Shown in pieces: positions 1 to 11,400 of a stretch of DNA of 64,000 bases. Origin of the DNA: Piper betle (taxonomy: Eukaryota > Streptophyta > Magnoliopsida > Piperales > Piperaceae); NCBI GenBank assembly GCA_033002965.1, contig JAURVB010012979.1:62001-126000 (forward strand), given 5' to 3'. Within the stretch, counting starts at the first letter, position 1. Each line of letters starts with the position of its first letter. Under the pieces are notes generated by a model. It searched no databases and had not been told where the DNA came from. It saw only the letters and a list, made by a program, of their open reading frames with translations. Position numbers and translations under genes: made by a program.

Positions 1-78
1 AACAATCCGATAATATTGACAGTTGTCCTGCGCCAAAACACAATTTCTATGGGAGTTGCACCAACTATCTACCAACAT

Positions 79-440
79 GATTAAGAGAAATGACCTCCAA
101 CAGCAATCACAGCAAAGAGAAATGACCTCCAATAGCAATCAAAGCAATTTGCAATGGATTGTACAAAAACTTGATTTCTGTTCTATATCCTAAATCAAAT
201 AAACAAGCAAAAGAATACACCATATCTGAAAAAAAGTCAACCCATCAAGTTTTCTCATAAAAAAAAACACTAACATACACAATGAAAAATTATGTAATTT
301 CTATTACTAGTATAATAATTAAGCGAAATGGGCCTCCCACAGCTATCAAATCAATCAATCGTGAGTGGATTGTATAAAAAATTGAGTTCTGTTCTACATC
401 CAAAACCAAATAAACAGTTAAAAGATATACCAATCGCCTT
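79..440. repeat. Diverged tandem duplication, about 240 bp period
   Basis: Two related blocks follow each other at about 79-225 and 318-440. Both run through an 'aatgacctcc / aatgggcctccc' stretch, a run of 'atcaa' units, then 'ggattgtacaaaaa' against 'ggattgtataaaaa', and 'tctgttctatatcc' against 'tctgttctacatcc' followed by an 'aaataaaca' stretch. The order of matches is the same in both copies, so this is a direct duplication with substitutions and small gaps. No coding sequence is evident. It could be part of a larger dispersed repeat cut by the window edge. Confidence 0.55.
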
Positions 441-2310
441 GATCGTTTCTGGAAATGACGTCAACAATCAGGCATCGAGTTATGGTTAGCATTAAAAAAA
501 CAATGAAACAGCAGAAACATTAAAGAGAAAGCAAGACTACCTGATCGCCACTGTTCCTCACAAGGAAATCTCTTTCTGGGCAAGAGAGAAACGACGTCAA
601 ATCAAGAGAATCAACACTGGCAGCACCCGCCATCGCCACTCCCCACCTCTTTTTGGCAGTCGAACAGCAAGCAAGACTCCACCTTTCCTACTCCCCAACG
701 GTGTCCAAGCCTATTTATGATAGAGAAACGTGGTGGCTATTAACAATTACTACAATACCGCCACCAATGCCCACTGTTTTCCTTTCTTGCTTTTCTAATC
801 AATGCCTTCGTGACCAAGAAAAGAAGATACGGCGAGGTTAATAAAGATGGCATTGACTTGGTAGTCGCGGAGGATGAGGATGAGGATGAGGATGAGAAAA
901 GCTTGCTATGGAAGCTCGAATGTTTGTACATAGCAACCAGGAAAGGGATAATGCAGTAGTTAGATGTGACGAAGGGGGACAGGGACACAAGACTCGTCTC
1001 CACCGTTGATTGGAAAGTGTCTGGATTGTGCGTAGCTCTTCGATATTCCTGTCGGGCGATGAACAGACGCGCGAGCCACTTGAGCTCATAATCAGACAAA
1101 ACTAAGAACAACTGCAACACAGTTGAGGCCACCTTTATTTACATCTTACATTTGTATCTCCTTTTTCTGATTCAGTATTTTTCAAAACCCGATTTTTTTA
1201 AAAAAAAATTGCAGTATTTAACCAATATTACTTAAATATTAATCACAAAAAATATTTTTAATATCTTATACTACATCATATATTATATTGGGGTGCCCGT
1301 TTGTACTAGTAAAACCATACCTGACCAAAGATGGCTATGATTTGGTACGAGTATAATATGGTTTGGTTTTAGGTAATTGGGTACCTATTTTACAATTATT
1401 AGGCGATACTTGTATCAATGATATTAAAATTTAAAAAATTGTATTTTTACCATGATTTATCATGATTTGTCATAAAGTTATTTTACGACCACTCAATCAT
1501 ACTTGAACTAGTGCTTGCTATTTTAAAATTAAGATATATATTCTTCTTGAAAATAATAACTTGGTGAAGAGTTTAAATAAAGGAGCCCACGATTTTGGTT
1601 CAGCTCAAAAATTTACGCTTGATGCAATCTAAACTTTAATATTTTATTTAATATGTTTTACTATTAATTATAAATAATATATATGCCATCAAATATTTAT
1701 ATATTTTATAATTTCATCATATTTGATATTTATTTTAAACCCAATAAAACCATTAAATAGCTCAAACCGCTCTATTCTTTCACCCTAACATTAATTTATC
1801 CAGGTGGGAGGTAGATTTGGAGGAAGGATGGTGGGGCTCGTATTAAAGTAACTCTTTAGTTTGATTTGACTCGACTCAATTATATTTTTAATTTAATAAT
1901 ATTTTCGTAATTTAAACTGTTTTAGTAAGCTTTAAATTTATTTAATTTAATATCTCATAATCCATCAAACATTCCTCAGTTCTTACTAAAATTACGACAA
2001 TGCCACCATTTACCATGTCCCCTTTTTGTTTACATAGAAAACCAGGGGGCATTTCCGTAAACCCCGGTCGTCTTCCTCGCTCTACTCGCCGCCGCCGCCG
2101 GTGCCGCCGTCTCGGTCGCCGACGCCGACGCCGTTTCCGCCGTGGCATCGCCGTAACCAGTAACCGAAGTTGCTTGACGTGCAATCCACGCATCCTCCAA
2201 CTCCCACCCTCCGATACAACCCTCCACCTACCCCGATCATGTCGGAAACCCTAACCCTCCACCCCCCGCCCTCGCCATTGTCACCCCTATAGATCCGCTC
2301 GTCGTGGTCG
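441..2310. other. Spacer and GC-rich leader upstream of the polygalacturonase gene
   Basis: No gene is recognised here. A plus-strand open stretch of about 200 bases ending at TAG 957-959 would encode a hydrophobic segment, a basic KKRRYG stretch and an acidic ED run built on a GAGGAT microsatellite (869-896); it has no clear start and no family that I know. From 1140 to 1960 the sequence is AT-rich and featureless. From about 2060 to 2310 it becomes strongly GC-rich with CCG/CGC runs, which fits the promoter-proximal region and 5' leader of the gene starting at 2311. The Arg-rich open frames there are composition artefacts. Confidence 0.4.
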
Positions 2311-5300
2311 ATGATGGTGGAGGGCTTCGGCCTCCATCGGATAGGCGGCGCCCACCGGATGGATCTGAGGCGCGCGATCCCGACGGCGATCTCGTCGCAC
2401 AAGACCCTGCTCACGGTGCTGTGGATCGCGGCGTTCGGGACGGTGTTCTTGTGGCAGGGGAGCGTCTCCGGTGGTGGGCTGGGGTTCCGGATTTTCCGGC
2501 GGGCGCCGGATAGCCGGTTGCCGATGCTGAGGCCGGTTGCGTTCAATTTGACGGATTTCGGCGGGGTTGGGGACGGGGCGGCGATGAACACCCGGGCTTT
2601 TGATAAGGCGGTGGCGGCGATTGCGAAGCTTGGGAGAAAAGGGGGTGGGCAGCTCAATGTCCCCGGCGGGGTTTGGTTGACGGCGCCGTTCAACCTCACC
2701 AGTCATATGACACTTTTTCTTGCCGAGGATGCTGTTATAGTTGGTGTGGAGGTCAGTGTTCCTTCTACATTCATTCATAGATTTGATGTTGGCATGCGCT
2801 ATGGAAGGATTGTCGAATGGGAGTTGAAGTTCAATATTTACTTGTTTTAGTTATTCGCTATGTAGTATATCCGCAATAGGAGTCTATTTATTGCTAAGAT
2901 ACAGCTGCATTTTGATAAATTTTGATATATCTTACATGCGGGTTATACTCTAGCTTGCCCTTACCATCTAGAAGTGAAGTAGAAAATTGAAGTAGACACT
3001 TTGTTTTACAAAGTGAAAGGGCTCGTCTGTTATATTGGTAAGAACAAATTGGATTTGGTCTTATACATACACGAGGAAGGTAATAAAAAGAAAGAAGATG
3101 AATTCTTCTTAGTTTTTGATTGTAAGTTGAAGTTTAATTTCTTCTTATAGCTGTCCACTAAGTAGGCACAGCTGCACTTTGATAAAATTTGCTCAATCTT
3201 AAAGATGCAAGTCCGTTGCTTGCCCTTAACACATAGGAATGAATTCGAAAGTTGAAGTAAAATGTTGTTATAAAAAAGTGAAAGAATTTGTTTGATTTAT
3301 TAGTAAACATCAAATTTACTTTTTTGTTGTGGTTTGAAGTTCAATTTTTACTTCTTTTAGCTATCTGCTAATTTTGAATGTTTCTTTTTTTATTTTTCTT
3401 CCATACAAATTAGAGAAATGAATGGAACATCCTGTTCTACTGTAATATCAACATGATTTGACTTATAAGATGAGCTTGATGGGTATGTGGTCATAGAATA
3501 TCTATTTGGTGTCTGAGCAGGATGAAAGGTTCTGGCCGCTGATGCCTCCATTGCCATCTTATGGATATGGAAGGGAGCACCCTGGAGCTAGATACGGAAG
3601 TCTGATTCATGGTCAGCATCTTAAAGACGTGGTAATCACAGGTTAGAAGTCAAACATCAATAACATTCTGTTGGTATGAGTATGCATGCTCGATGCGTGG
3701 TAAATCAATGTATTTATTGACATAAAGCACCTCTTAGACGACATCTGTTTTTTGCTCGGCAGGACATAATGGCACTATAGATGGGCAAGGCAAAGCATGG
3801 TGGAAAAAGTATCGTCAGAAGCTTCTTAATCACACAAGAGGACCACTTGTACAAATTATGTGGTCATCTAATATTGTTATTTCTAATATAACTTTACGTA
3901 ATTCACCCTTTTGGACGCTTCATCCATATGATTGTGAGAATGTTACTATATCAAACCTTACCATCTTGGCCCCAGTCCGTGAAGCACCAAATACAGATGG
4001 AATAGATCCAGGTACTTATAGACTCCTTTCTTCTTTATCAAGTGCATTTTATGCATAGTTCTCGTTGTTAGATAAATTTTTGAATTAATTGCTTTTATTC
4101 ACATGGAAGCATACTTATTTAATTTATCTTGTTCTTTTTGCTCTGCGGAGGAGAAAAGTGAGTATGCATTTGCAATTGTTTATATGCAATAGAAGAGTGG
4201 GATAAGATGTCAAGAAGAAAGTATGTTTTAATGGATTAAAGGCTCTCGGCATCAATAAAAGCATTGTGAAACTGGAGAAAGAAAAAAGCAATCGGTAATC
4301 TAGAAAGGTAATTTAAACTAATTGGTAACATAATGAGTAATAAGCTACTATACTTGGTTCGATACTCTAGTTATTATTAAATAACTCAGACTTTGTTTTG
4401 GATATTTTGTGAATATGGTAAATCCCAAAGTGTATGAACAAGATAGTGTGCTCTTCCTATCAACATGGCTTAGAATGAAGTGGGACTATGTCATGTTAAG
4501 TGAGAGCACTTCCACCTTTCGATCAGAGACTAAGCAGCATAGGGCAATAAGCAGTTGTTTGAGGATTGGCAGACTACCTTTCCTTAGTAATTCATAAGAG
4601 TGCCTGAACTATTAGGCTTTAAATCATCCTTAGATAAAGCAAGTACTGCCCTCAATTGTTTGAATTACCAATGATCAAATAAAATAACTAAAGCAACTAA
4701 CAGTTAGTAGGCTTACCTTGGTGGATTATGAACTATTAGTGCATTGATTATTGTCTGGTGAAAATTGAAATTGTGCATTGCAAATGTCCTGAAGTGGCAT
4801 GTGACCTCATCCGCACACCTGCATAATACTTGTAACGCTGCTTTTAGGCAAAATGTATGAATGGTTCCGTGGAGAAAAATAATAAAAAGATTGGACGGAT
4901 GGATGGGAAGCCATATTATCTCCTACCATTAGGACAACGGATGCATTCCACTGCCCTTTTTTGATCTCAAACTCTTTGGATAGAAATCTTGTATTTTCCT
5001 GTTTTGTTACATGTCAGATGTAGAATATTTTTCCTATGAAGTAGAAAAACTTCTTTGCTTATGCCGCTGGACATAGATGATTATCTCATTAACTGACATG
5101 GCTGATAAAGATTTTTTAGCCGTTTATATCTGATCAATTGTGAACTGAGGTCATATCTGAAATATAATTTAGTCCATTTTAATTGTATTTATAATTTTTT
5201 TTCTTCCAGATTCATGTCAGAATATGAGAATAGAGGACTGTTACATAAGTGTTGGTGATGATGCTATTGCAATTAAAAGTGGCTGGGATCAGTATGGAAT

Positions 5301-6656
5301 TGCCTATGGCCGTCCTTCATCCAACATTGTCATCCGGAACTTAGTTGTTCAATCTATGGTCAGGTGTGTCTGCTATTTTTTTCACATCGCATATGCTTTT
5401 TTTAGTTAGTCCAATAGTTGAAAGAAACAGTGTAATTTAAAAGTTTTGGAAGAAAGCTATAGGTAGATTCCCCTCAACTATGTTACATTGGTAGAATTCT
5501 TTACATGGTCATTGCCTAAATTGAATTATAAAAAAGGAGACATTTTTCATCTTTAGAAAGCCTTTGATAAAATCATGATTTTTTAAAGCAATAAATCCTC
5601 CTTGCTTGGATTAGCAGTTCTGGATATTTGTCACAGCGAAAAGCATGGGAAATTATCTGCTGGTTAACTAAAAAACGTTTTTAGATTTGTTTTATCTATT
5701 GTCTCATAATCAGCAAGTGGAAGGGGAATTACTAACAACATTATTCATGATTGTTGTTTGGATGGTAGATAAGTACTAACTGGATCACAATTAAAATCAA
5801 ATTACGTGACTGACTCTATATATGCCTTTAAACTGAACTTGCCACCAGTATTCATTGTCTTTTAATAATTAAAGTGGTAGGAAGGGAGAGAATTTGATGT
5901 TGATTTTCACAAATTTTTATTGGGCATATTACTTATGGGTTTTGTACGTGGTCAAGAGGGGCAATTACTTAACTAGGGTTTTCTTTTGTAACAGACTAAG
6001 AAGAAATACCTCACAAATTTACCATTTTTTTCAAATGATTTAAGTTGTTGGAAAAGAAACCTTTTCTGATTCTCCACGATTTTATAGTAAAGATACCAAT
6101 GATTTGTGTTATTTCTTGTGTCAAGTACAGCGCAGGAATATCAATAGGCAGTGAGATGTCTGGTGGGGTCTCAGATGTCACGGTGGAGAATGTCCTTGTA
6201 TGGAACTCTAGGCGAGGCATGCGGATTAAAACTGCTCCAGGGAGGGGGAATTATGTGCGCAACATCTCCTATCACAATATCACATTTGACAATGTCCGTG
6301 TGGGGATTGTTATAAAAACAGACTATAATGAACATCCAGATGAGGGCTATGATCCCAAGGCCTTGCCAGACCTTGAAGGTTTTAGCTTCAATGGTATTCA
6401 TGGACAAGGAGTCCGGGTCCCTGTTCGAATTCATGGTAGTGAAGACATCCCTGTAAAGAACATAACTTTTCAAGACATGTCGGTGGGTATTACCTACAAG
6501 AAGAAGCACATTTTCCAGTGCTCTTTTGTCGAAGGTCGAGTGATTGGCTCCATATTTCCAGCACCCTGTGAAAACCTAGATCGGTATGATGAGCAAGGGC
6601 GCTTGGTCAAAAGTGCCCCCTCTCATAATATCACAGATATTGATTATGATATTTGA
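2311..6656 (+). CDS. Polygalacturonase-like glycoside hydrolase family 28 protein, membrane-anchored
   Basis: Five exons: 2311-2751, 3521-3641, 3763-4011, 5210-5363 and 6131-6656. All phases agree and the joined product is 496 aa, usual for this clade. Residues about 30-50 form a hydrophobic signal anchor, so the enzyme is probably secreted or held at the membrane facing the wall. GH28 landmarks are NTDGIDP (end of exon 3), GDDAIAIKSG (exon 4) and RIKTAPGRG (exon 5), which carry the catalytic aspartates and the substrate-binding Arg-Lys. The classical GHG histidine motif is replaced by GISIGSEMSGG, a feature I recall for this plant subgroup, so true pectin hydrolysis is uncertain. Many N-glycosylation sequons (NIT, NFT-like) fit a secreted protein. 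A second ATG directly follows the first (2314). Intron 3 (about 1.2 kb) and intron 1 are long; intron 1 holds a tandem repeat. The frame is intact. Family is confident; substrate is not known from sequence. Confidence 0.93.
2821..3371. repeat. Tandem repeats inside polygalacturonase intron 1
   Basis: A unit beginning 'gttgaagtt(c/t)aat..ttactt.ttttag' starts near 2821, again near 3124 and, truncated, near 3332. The first two copies also share 'cagctgca(t/c)tttgataaa', 'cttgccctta', a 'gaagtaaaa/gaagtagaaaa' stretch and 'aaagtgaaag' in the same order. Copies have diverged by substitutions and small gaps, so the intron grew by an old local duplication. No splice or coding role is evident. Confidence 0.65.
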
Positions 6657-8101
6657 ATCATCTGCGTATGCCCCCAACATGCTTGCCCGGCTTGATGCGA
6701 GAGGCTTGCTTCTAGTTTTATCTTGTTCCCTTGTTCAATTTTGTTTTTATGTTTTGCCACACGAGAGTATTATCGTCTTCTTTTCTCGTACTTGTATAGT
6801 GAAACCCTGCATTTTTTATGTCTGATTATGCTCTTTGTTCTTTTCTAACAAATGTTGAAATGGCCAGTCGATAAAAAAACAAATCCCATTTGTTAACTTG
6901 AATGTTTGTTATGTAAATTCCGTTGTGCTTTCTAATTTTTGAACAATGTCAAGAGAAGCTTTTGCATTGCCAGTTGAGTCTTGTACCTTTCACTCTTCAC
7001 AAGGCTTGTCTACCATAGTTTGATGCCTGAGCCGTTCAATGCACGGTAAAGAAGCAGTGGCAACCATGTATTGGACTATGACGACGGAGACAGGTACAAA
7101 TGGCCAAAGGTATGCAAGATTTGACATTATGTGCTCTTCATTCATCTTTTAAGGCATAAACAAAGTGCTCATTCAAATGTGAAAATTGCCTACGTCCTTG
7201 TGACCTCTTTGCAGCATCTTCTCTGTGTGGACCCACAAGCAAGAAGGCGCTATCTCCACTATGATCCCCGAGTTCACATCAATCAAGCTTTTTAATTACA
7301 GAACCAAGAAATTATTTGTGAATTTATGGATCAATGTGCAACATGGTTTATTGATCAGGGTCTGCGGGTGCATCAAATGTTCCCATTTGTTGTCCAAAAC
7401 AACATGATTGAAGTTAAAGAGGAGGCCATGTAAAGATGGAACAGAATATGCTTAAACGTCCAGGACCATTGCTCAGGGAATAGGTTCAATACCATTTTCT
7501 ATGAACCAAAGCACTCCAACCTCACCTTTACGTGGCCCAGGTCAGCATTGCTATGAACTTCATCAAATTTGTTATTACTTTATCTTGAAGTTTTGACAAG
7601 ATCAATAGGGAACTTGTTATCAATCACAATCCAAGCACCTCCTTTAGCCTTCTTTCGAGAATCACATGCTACAAAAAACTTTGCCTCTTCCAATACTAAA
7701 GACGACAATCGCGGAGATTATGGAATCTCTTTATTCGACAGCTTCCCTAGCAACTTCTATGTACTTGGCACCGCACCCCAAAAACAAAATAATGAATATA
7801 ATAATAATAATAATAATTAATAAAATAATAAGAAAATGTAAGAAAAATAAAAAATAAAGGAATCACTGTTGCATCTTTGGATGCACGGTTGGGCCTTTTG
7901 GATCTGAAATTTAACTTGTATTAAGTGTCAAAGGTGTCTCCTAATCAAAAAATTGTCATAATTTTTATTATTCTGTACAAGTCATTAGTCTCTACTAAAA
8001 TTATTAAAACTTTTTCTTTAATTTATATACAAGTCACAAGCCTCTTCTAAAATTAATGTGGAATTAATTTAATAATTCTCCCTTTCACGTACCAGACCAC
8101 C
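6657..8101. other. Polygalacturonase 3' region and spacer
   Basis: The first 200-300 bases are T-rich and look like the 3' UTR. No gene is recognised after that. A short stretch near 7030-7110 reads VLDYDDGDRYKWPK in one frame, which resembles a Tudor-like 'YDDGD' segment, but it has no open flanks and no splice partners that I can place. The reverse strand around 7600-7780 has an open stretch without a recognisable family. AAT/ATA microsatellite runs lie at about 7795-7830. Confidence 0.35.
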
Positions 8102-8402
8102 CAAATTATCTCTTACATATTACGAGGATTCAAATTATCTCTTACATATTACGAGGATTATCTCCTAAAATTACGAGGTTTTGGGAGATTTTAAATTTGG
8201 GTTATCTAAACAAGTTACCATGAGGCCCTTCACACATCAAAGTACCCAAAGCATTTCTTCACAGACAAGCCAAATCATCTCTCATGTGTTATAGCGAGGC
8301 TTCCAAATCCTCTCCCATGTGTTACAGCGAGTCTTCGGGAGATTTCAATTTGGATTATCCATCCGAGTTAACATGAGGCCTCTTGCTCATCAAGTTACCC
8401 TA
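8102..8402. repeat. Nested tandem duplications
   Basis: A 29 bp unit 'aaattatctcttacatatta...' is perfectly repeated at 8103-8131 and 8132-8159. A larger diverged duplication is superimposed: 8102-8250 and about 8272-8402 both run through a 'tctc..a.atg/tta...gcgag' block, 'gggagattt.aatttgg.ttatc', 'agtta.catgaggcc' and 'atcaa.gtaccc'. No open reading frame crosses it. The source element is not recognised. Confidence 0.65.
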
Positions 8403-11400
8403 ATCATCTCCACGTACATGTTGAGGCTAACATATTACATTGAGGTTCCAAAAGCCTCCAATTCGAATTAGTCGACTTATTATGCGATCTAACACCATGA
8501 TTGGGCCCTTTAGGCTTAAAAATCAACTTACAACAGGTATTATAAGCTTTTATTAATTCCAAAAATAATTAAGGGATTAAGACTTTTTCATAATCTACGC
8601 GGGATTAACCCAACATGTATTTGGAGTTGCATCAAATGATGATCATTGATGGTCGAGATCATAAATTGTCATTATTTCATGGTTTTCCTAATGCATCCCT
8701 CAGAGCTCACGCAATACCCATTCAAAATCAAAATTTTTTTGTCAAGCCCACCTTCTATATAATCCCTGTGGAAACACCCCGTTGGTCAAGAATATACACA
8801 TGATACTTGAAAATAATGTAAATGAAAAAAGATCATACAAATAAAAAGTAATGAAATGAAATGATGTAAAAAATTAAAAAAATCCCTTATATGCTTAGAT
8901 AATAGGAAAATTAAAAAAATGTGCATTCAATTTTTTAAAATTCTTTTATTTTTTATGAGAAAATATTATTTTATAAAAATTTTACATATTTAACTATTTA
9001 TTAGATTTTTCTATCAATATTGATTATAAGATTTTACAACCGATTATTTTTTATTATTTTTAGTAAGTGTATTTATCTCCATACACTTGCTAAAAAATCT
9101 AGGGTTAGTAAGCGTAGCCGGAGATTGCAACGTGTCAAACAAATTCGAGCTCCTTTGGTGTGTAACAGCCCATATCCATATTAATTAATTAATTAATTAA
9201 TGAGAAAGCAAGGTGTAGCTTTCCGAAAACAGTACACTTTCCGTGAAGGCATTGGGTACAGATCACGTCAGGAGTTTGTATCAGTCAATCGCTTCTGTTC
9301 CTCCCCATTTTCCTCGTGTCTGGATCTTCCATCTAAACCCAACAAGACGACGACGACGACGACAACACGAGCAAAAAATAAAACATAAAAAAACAAACAC
9401 GCACAGCTTCTTGACCCTTGCACTGGCAGTGGCAGATAGCCAGATATTTGCAGGCTAGTTGTGCCCTGCAATGTGCACACCGCCCACACGTCTTCCACGC
9501 AGAGTTTGACATAATATTACGAGGTCGACACGTTTTTTTAATATTTATTTATTTATTTATTTAGTATTTTTTATATTTTTTCTTACCTGCCAAAATATAA
9601 AATATTATAAAAAAGAATTTACAAATAAAAAAGGTCTCACGAGAAACTCAATCTCCAGACAAAATTAGCTAGTCTATGTACAATCCTATATATTATGCAC
9701 CCTTGGACAACATTTTTTTATAATTGGTTAGAACAGATAAGTTAATTTTTCCTCTTAATTAAAAAAGGTGCCTTAAGTATGTCCCTCTAACTAGGAGTTA
9801 AAATTTTAATATATAGAAAGGAGTTAAAAAAGCTAATTAGGGCTTGCCTCCCAAAGATTTTTATAATGAAAATATGATCGTAGATTATTAATTTATATTT
9901 TTAAAAATGAGTGATTGAACAGCCTTCGGCCTACTAGGTATTATTATTTATTTATTTTTTCAACTAAAAAATATCTTGGATTAGAACAAGTTTGGTCGAA
10001 TCATTCGAATATTATTGACGGCTAATAATAATAATAACAACTAAAAATACAATTTTGAGATATGGATAACTCATCTAATCTCAATAATTTTCCAAGTCAA
10101 CCTTTTCCACACGTGTTAGTTCCGAGGCCTACACTTAATTATTATATCCAGTGCTAAAATTGCATTCTGTCTTGGTTCATTTGGTTGTGCCGAAATTGCC
10201 TTCTTCAAATTTAAGTTCTTTTAATAAAAATAGAGAAAATACTTTATAACAAACAGTATTTGGCTCCTCCACGTGGAGACGCCAGCAGTCCCCTTCGTCG
10301 AGCCGCGTGAGAGTAGACCATGGGGGGTGGATGGCATTCCCATGCGTGTTTCTGCCCGGAGGAGTCAAAAATTTTCTAATTTGGTATACAATTATACAAA
10401 TACCAAATGTGTTTTGTGAGTCACCCACTAATGATCTTGTCCCCTCGTTAAACAAAAATATAATAATAAAAAGTAAAGTTCTTGCATTGATTTGATCTAA
10501 ATAAAGTATATGAATATATGATTCATAAATCTGTCACACACACACGTGACTCATCTTATATTAAATTAGATAATATAATAATATTTTTTCCAAAGCAACA
10601 CGAGAAATTAGATAATAATATAATAATATTCAACCTTCTTTGTCTTCAATGTAAACAATAATGGCCGCCCGGATATTTTACAAGTTCTGATATTATTAAG
10701 TTAAAAAAAAAAGAAAAAGAGAGAAATTTCATCCATGCACATGAGAAAATAAATAATAAATTTGCCTTATTTTATAGAGTATAAAATATGTAATCATACT
10801 CCATCATATTATTAATTGAACATGTTAAATTATTAGATATCAATAGTTATACTATCAATTTCAATTTTGTTACTTAACAATATCTACTTATTTAGATTTA
10901 TATTTTTTATATTTATTTACATATTATTATTTATTAACAAAAACTTATAAGAGTATAATCCTAATCGAATTTAAAATATTTATAATAATTTTTTTTAATA
11001 TTTGTATATAACTATATTTATATAAATAATATTTATTATTTTCATTTAAAAATAATATTATAATAATTCTAAAATTAAATTTATATATTCATAATATATA
11101 TTATTTATAAGCATTAAATATATCATACGCATCATGCGAGAATAAATTACATGCCTCCATTATATTCTTCACATAAGCCTGTTATATAGAGTGATCAAGT
11201 TGCCTGTGCAATTATTTTATGTGCACCGTGTGGGCGCCGAGGAAGACCAGAATAAGATAGAAGCTGGGCAAAAAGATAAAAGTTGGGCATTTCACATATA
11301 TAAGCAAAGAATAAAGAGAGGGGTAGCTGCTGCTCAGGAGCAACTTGCAGGTTTCTTTTAGACGATTTAGCTTCTTGGAGATGATGATGTTTCGTATACA

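Noticed and set aside
1942..2260. Arg-rich open frames on both strands
   Set aside because: They come from a GC-rich CGN/CCG leader with no domain and overlap each other; composition artefact upstream of the GH28 start.
2082..2778. Long minus-strand frames opposite GH28 exon 1
   Set aside because: Antisense shadows of a GC-rich exon; the plus strand has the conserved protein.
4409..4597. 62-residue open frame in GH28 intron 3
   Set aside because: It lies between well-defined exons 3 and 4, has no family match and is likely chance.
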